A stretch of 8,007 bases of DNA from the NCBI GenBank assembly GCA_026419635.1, contig JANZZB010000003.1:18311-26317 (forward strand). The letters are read 5' to 3'. Within the stretch, counting starts at the first letter, position 1. Each line of letters opens with the position of its first letter. The notes beneath the pieces are model-generated. The model saw only the letters and a program-made list of their open reading frames with translations, was not told the DNA's origin and made no database searches. Below are positions 5,584-8,007 of this stretch, piece by piece. Made by a program: the position numbers and the translations under genes. The stretch is from Clostridiales bacterium (lineage in GTDB: Bacteria > Bacillota > Clostridia > Oscillospirales > Butyricicoccaceae).

Positions 5584-7278
5584 CTAATAATTGGAAATGG
5601 TTATTCCGGTATAATAATACTTCAAAATTTTATCGTATGTCCAGTCCTGTTCGGCCATTCCTCTTGCCCCCCATTGACTAAGCCCTATGTTATGTCCCCA
5701 TCCACGGCCTGAAATCGTAAAAGAGTCCGCGGTCGTTGCAGTCTGGAGTTGCTGATCCGGCTTTTGGATACCGTTGCCGGTAATCATGGATGAGTTTGCA
5801 AGAATATTTCCAGTCAGTTTAACCGAGCCGTCACTACCGATCGCATATTGCTTTGTCTGCCCATTTATTTGCTTGTCCGATGCGTAAAAATCGGATACTG
5901 ATCCGGAGGAAGATGATCCGGAGGTAACCGTAAACCGCATACTGTAAACAAAAGTACCGACTGATGAGCTGTTTAAGATTAATCTCGCTTTTTCTCGTTC
6001 AAAATTTAACACCTTTCCGTTTGAATCTTTAACAGAAAGCCTGTATACGTTACCGGCGTCGGTAAACTGATCGACATATAGGCTGACAACATTGGCAATA
6101 TCGTATCCTTTGCTTTGAAGAATCGTTGTAACCTGAGCCGGCGTAATCGTTTTCGACCATTTACCGTTTGTTGCTTTTGTCAGATCTTCAAAATCGTCAG
6201 GAACGGCTTTCAAATACGGTATATCGCCGCCCCAGACATTTTTGGCGTCTTCGGTTGAACCGCCGTCGGATGAATGGAAATAAGTCTGCGCAGGAGACCC
6301 GTTATACAAGACGGCAAGTCCTGACACCTCGTCAACAGCCGAGTTTGAATTCGATGTTGCTAAGGTACAGCCCCTGTAAACCTGGCAGTCATCGGTTGCA
6401 CATAGATCAAAACCACTGGAACGGTGTTTTCCACTGATGGTCAGTGCGTAGGATTTTGCGCAAAGCGCCTGAGCCTTTAAGGCTTCTTTCGGCCAGGACG
6501 GATTCATTTCATAAGGGATTACCCCTTTAATATAATCACCTAGTTTAACAATATTAACTACATTGATATCATTCCCCAAAAGGCGGTTATATTCAAATCC
6601 TCCGTAATATTTATATCCCTTAAACCAAGTTTCACTTTTTCCGTCTGCTTTCGGACTGATACCAAACGGCATATTGTTATCAAACTCAAATAGAATATTT
6701 GTCGTTTTGGTAGCCGTAACCGTATAACAGGTTTCACTTAACCCAACAGTCCTTAATGATAAGCCTGTGGCGGCAGATACCGCGCTCATCGCGCTCATTG
6801 CTTCGAGCGTGGACGTATACGATCCTATTCGTACGACATAGCTTCCGTCAACATAAGCCGGAAAAGCTGCATATCCACAGGATTTTATCTTATTAGTGGT
6901 ATTGATCACATCCGCATCTGATGAAAACGTCGTTTCAGTTTGTAAATGATACGCACCGATCTTGCCTGTCTGTGTTGCCGGTACTACGTCGTAATAGAGT
7001 CCGTCCCCCGCAAGATAAATCGTCTTATCCTTCATAACTGTGATTTTTTCATCGCTGATCGAATAGATCTTAATAAAATTTCTATTGGAATCGTAATATC
7101 CAACATCATAACCGCTTCCGACTTCATTGGCAAGATTTGCAGACGGCAGAGCGGTTGTTCCGTAATAGAGCCCGATCTTAAGTATCTGGCTGTCATTTGC
7201 GGCTTCCGCCCGGATCGGAGCAAAAAAGAAAAAAACGACGGCTATAAAAAATAGCACAACGTTCATCTTTTTCTGCAT
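5584..7278 (-). CDS. spoIID: SpoIID peptidoglycan lytic transglycosylase
   Basis: 564-residue secreted or membrane-anchored SpoIID, which cleaves denuded glycan strands during engulfment in sporulation. I chose the ATG at 7278 because GGAAGGA ends 10 bases upstream; a GTG at 7287 would add three residues but is almost on top of that site. Residues 5-22 form a hydrophobic signal sequence ending in APIRAEAA. Residues of about 135-190 (AFPAYVDGSYVVRIGSYTS region) look like a SPOR repeat. The SpoIID domain begins near 225; Glu257 in GVIPYEMNPSWP is the expected catalytic glutamate, Cys293 and Cys298 (DLCATDDCQVY) form a pair like the zinc-binding cysteines of Clostridioides SpoIID, and HSSDGGSTE is at 335-343. 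A Ser/Gly-rich linker sits near 452-467, and the C-terminal GRGWGHNIGLSQWGARGMA (524-542) is the conserved family end. It is far longer than Bacillus SpoIID (about 340 residues) because of the N-terminal SPOR-containing part, so a SpoIID/LytB-type autolysis protein used in growth is an alternative. Confidence 0.87.
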   Translation of the reverse strand: MQKKMNVVLFFIAVVFFFFAPIRAEAANDSQILKIGLYYGTTALPSANLANEVGSGYDVGYYDSNRNFIKIYSISDEKITVMKDKTIYLAGDGLYYDVVPATQTGKIGAYHLQTETTFSSDADVINTTNKIKSCGYAAFPAYVDGSYVVRIGSYTSTLEAMSAMSAVSAATGLSLRTVGLSETCYTVTATKTTNILFEFDNNMPFGISPKADGKSETWFKGYKYYGGFEYNRLLGNDINVVNIVKLGDYIKGVIPYEMNPSWPKEALKAQALCAKSYALTISGKHRSSGFDLCATDDCQVYRGCTLATSNSNSAVDEVSGLAVLYNGSPAQTYFHSSDGGSTEDAKNVWGGDIPYLKAVPDDFEDLTKATNGKWSKTITPAQVTTILQSKGYDIANVVSLYVDQFTDAGNVYRLSVKDSNGKVLNFEREKARLILNSSSVGTFVYSMRFTVTSGSSSSGSVSDFYASDKQINGQTKQYAIGSDGSVKLTGNILANSSMITGNGIQKPDQQLQTATTADSFTISGRGWGHNIGLSQWGARGMAEQDWTYDKILKYYYTGITISNY

Positions 7279-7287
7279 TCCTTTCAC

Positions 7288-7751
7288 GTCCTTCCAAAAA
7301 CTTCACGATTACGATCATTATCCGTCAAATCTATCATTTAACTGTTGTTTTCTGATTTTAATGTTAGCCTTATTAAACTTGCAAAATAATACGAAATTTT
7401 ATAATTCAAAAACAACTGTAGTCCTATCTTCGGTTCAATAACGTCAAAATCGTTTTATATAACGACAGAAATCAACAATTAAGAAGATTTTTCAATAAAA
7501 TTTTCTATATAATCAAGGAATATTATATATCTTTATTAAATAGCATTTCAACCGTTAAATTTTTTTGTAACATCTGTTGCATTATTTTTGATGACGGATT
7601 GCAAATGAACGAGTATAATGGTATAAAAGTGGTAAGAACATATGGTTAGTTGGATTTGCTTCGTATTTTGGATTTTCGAATCGGTGCTATTAAGATGAAA
7701 AAATGAAGATGAAATGAAATCGAAATGATTATATAGATGGAGGTAATTTAC
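7288..7751. other. 464-bp divergent intergenic region between spoIID and dapA
   Basis: Very AT-rich DNA with no supported gene. On the spoIID side there is a near-perfect 11-bp inverted repeat (ACTGTTGTTTT at 7341-7351 against AAAACAACTGT at 7409-7419, one mismatch, 57 bp apart) and a weak minus-strand promoter-like pair, TTGTTT (7415..7410) and TATTAT (7391..7386) with 18 bp between. I could not find a convincing sigma-E site, which a spoIID gene would be expected to have. On the dapA side there are two overlapping promoters, then a leader of about 115 bases. The leader is too short for a lysine riboswitch and shows no such fold. Confidence 0.5.
7591..7627 (+). promoter_or_regulatory. Two overlapping sigma-A-type promoters for dapA
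   Basis: First pair: ATGACG (7591-7596), 17 bases, perfect TATAAT (7614-7619). Second pair: TTGCAA (7599-7604), 17 bases, TATAAA (7622-7627). The two are offset by 8 bp, so transcription could start near 7626 or 7634. Both point at dapA, about 120 bp downstream. The tandem arrangement suggests either a robust constitutive promoter or competition between two starts; the sequence does not say which. Confidence 0.55.
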
Positions 7752-8007
7752 ATGAAAAAACCGGTATTTACAGGTTCCAGTGTTGCACTGATCACTCCTA
7801 TGAATGAAAAAGGAGTTAATTATGAGGAATTAGGAAAATTAATTGACTTTCATCTTAATAACGGCACGGATGCGATTACCATCTGCGGAACAACAGGCGA
7901 AACTTCTACACTTACAGACGAGGAACATTACGAATGTATCCGTTATTGCGTAAAGCGCGTAAACGGTCGTATCCCTGTTGTGGCCGGAGCCGGTTCCAAC
8001 GATACTC
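7752..8007 (+). CDS. dapA: 4-hydroxy-tetrahydrodipicolinate synthase (5' part, cut by window edge)
   Basis: First 85 codons of DapA, running off the right edge. The enzyme condenses pyruvate with aspartate semialdehyde, the first committed step to diaminopimelate and lysine, and in spore formers also to dipicolinate. The start has GGAGG 8 bases upstream. The N-terminus reads FTGSSVALITPM, the family's usual first beta strand, followed by the pyruvate-binding loop CGTTGETSTLTDEEH at 45-59, whose paired threonines (47-48) match the conserved active-site Thr-Thr, and by VVAGAGSNDT at the window end. The Schiff-base lysine and the catalytic tyrosine lie beyond the edge. It is the only plus-strand gene and is divergent from spoIID. 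The diaminopimelate route links it loosely to the peptidoglycan and spore theme of its neighbours. Confidence 0.95.
   Translation, partial: MKKPVFTGSSVALITPMNEKGVNYEELGKLIDFHLNNGTDAITICGTTGETSTLTDEEHYECIRYCVKRVNGRIPVVAGAGSNDT

Noticed and set aside
4627..5587. Long plus-strand open frames (147 and 158 codons) opposite queA
   Set aside because: They lie antisense to a clearly recognised gene, have no ribosome sites and translate to composition typical of shadow frames.
7628..7751. Possible lysine riboswitch upstream of dapA
   Set aside because: The leader between promoter and start is about 115-125 bases, shorter than that riboswitch, and no matching helices or terminator were seen.

Overview
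The window looks like chromosomal DNA from an anaerobic, endospore-forming Clostridium-type Bacillota. The evidence is a SCIFF peptide with its radical SAM maturase (a pair typical of Clostridia), a TIGR04086-type membrane protein, sporulation genes (spoIID, a spoIIM-like gene), strong AGGAGG ribosome sites and AT-rich intergenic DNA. The order spoIID-queA-tgt-yajC-TIGR04086-scfA-scfB suggests the Oscillospiraceae/Ruminococcaceae side of Clostridia, but that placement is an inference from gene order only.

Layout: everything except the rightmost gene is on the minus strand, so it is read right to left. From the right these are spoIID (cell-wall lytic transglycosylase of engulfment), queA and tgt (queuosine modification of tRNA), yajC (Sec translocase accessory protein), a four-helix TIGR04086-type membrane protein, scfA (a 47-residue SCIFF/ranthipeptide precursor at 2323..2466), scfB (its radical SAM/SPASM maturase) and, cut by the left edge, a SpoIIM-like membrane protein. 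On the plus strand at the right edge the first 85 codons of dapA begin.

Transcription as read from the sequence: a 464-bp AT-rich divergent region (7288..7751) separates spoIID from dapA and carries two overlapping sigma-A-type promoters pointing to dapA. spoIID and queA are only 9 bp apart and probably translationally coupled; tgt follows 35 bp on. A good sigma-A promoter lies between tgt and yajC, so yajC-TIGR04086-scfA-scfB can form its own unit. A GC-rich hairpin with a T tract sits just after scfA and probably limits read-through into scfB, giving more peptide than enzyme. A long imperfect hairpin with a T tract ends the scfB transcript at about 640..701. The spoIIM-like gene then has its own promoter and a perfect 8-bp inverted repeat upstream of it.

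The most interesting system is the SCIFF locus: a six-cysteine precursor peptide, an intergenic attenuator-like hairpin, and a complete maturase with the radical SAM CX3CX2C site and a full set of SPASM cysteines. The family is known, but its biological role is poorly understood. No CRISPR array, transposon, tRNA or rRNA was seen.
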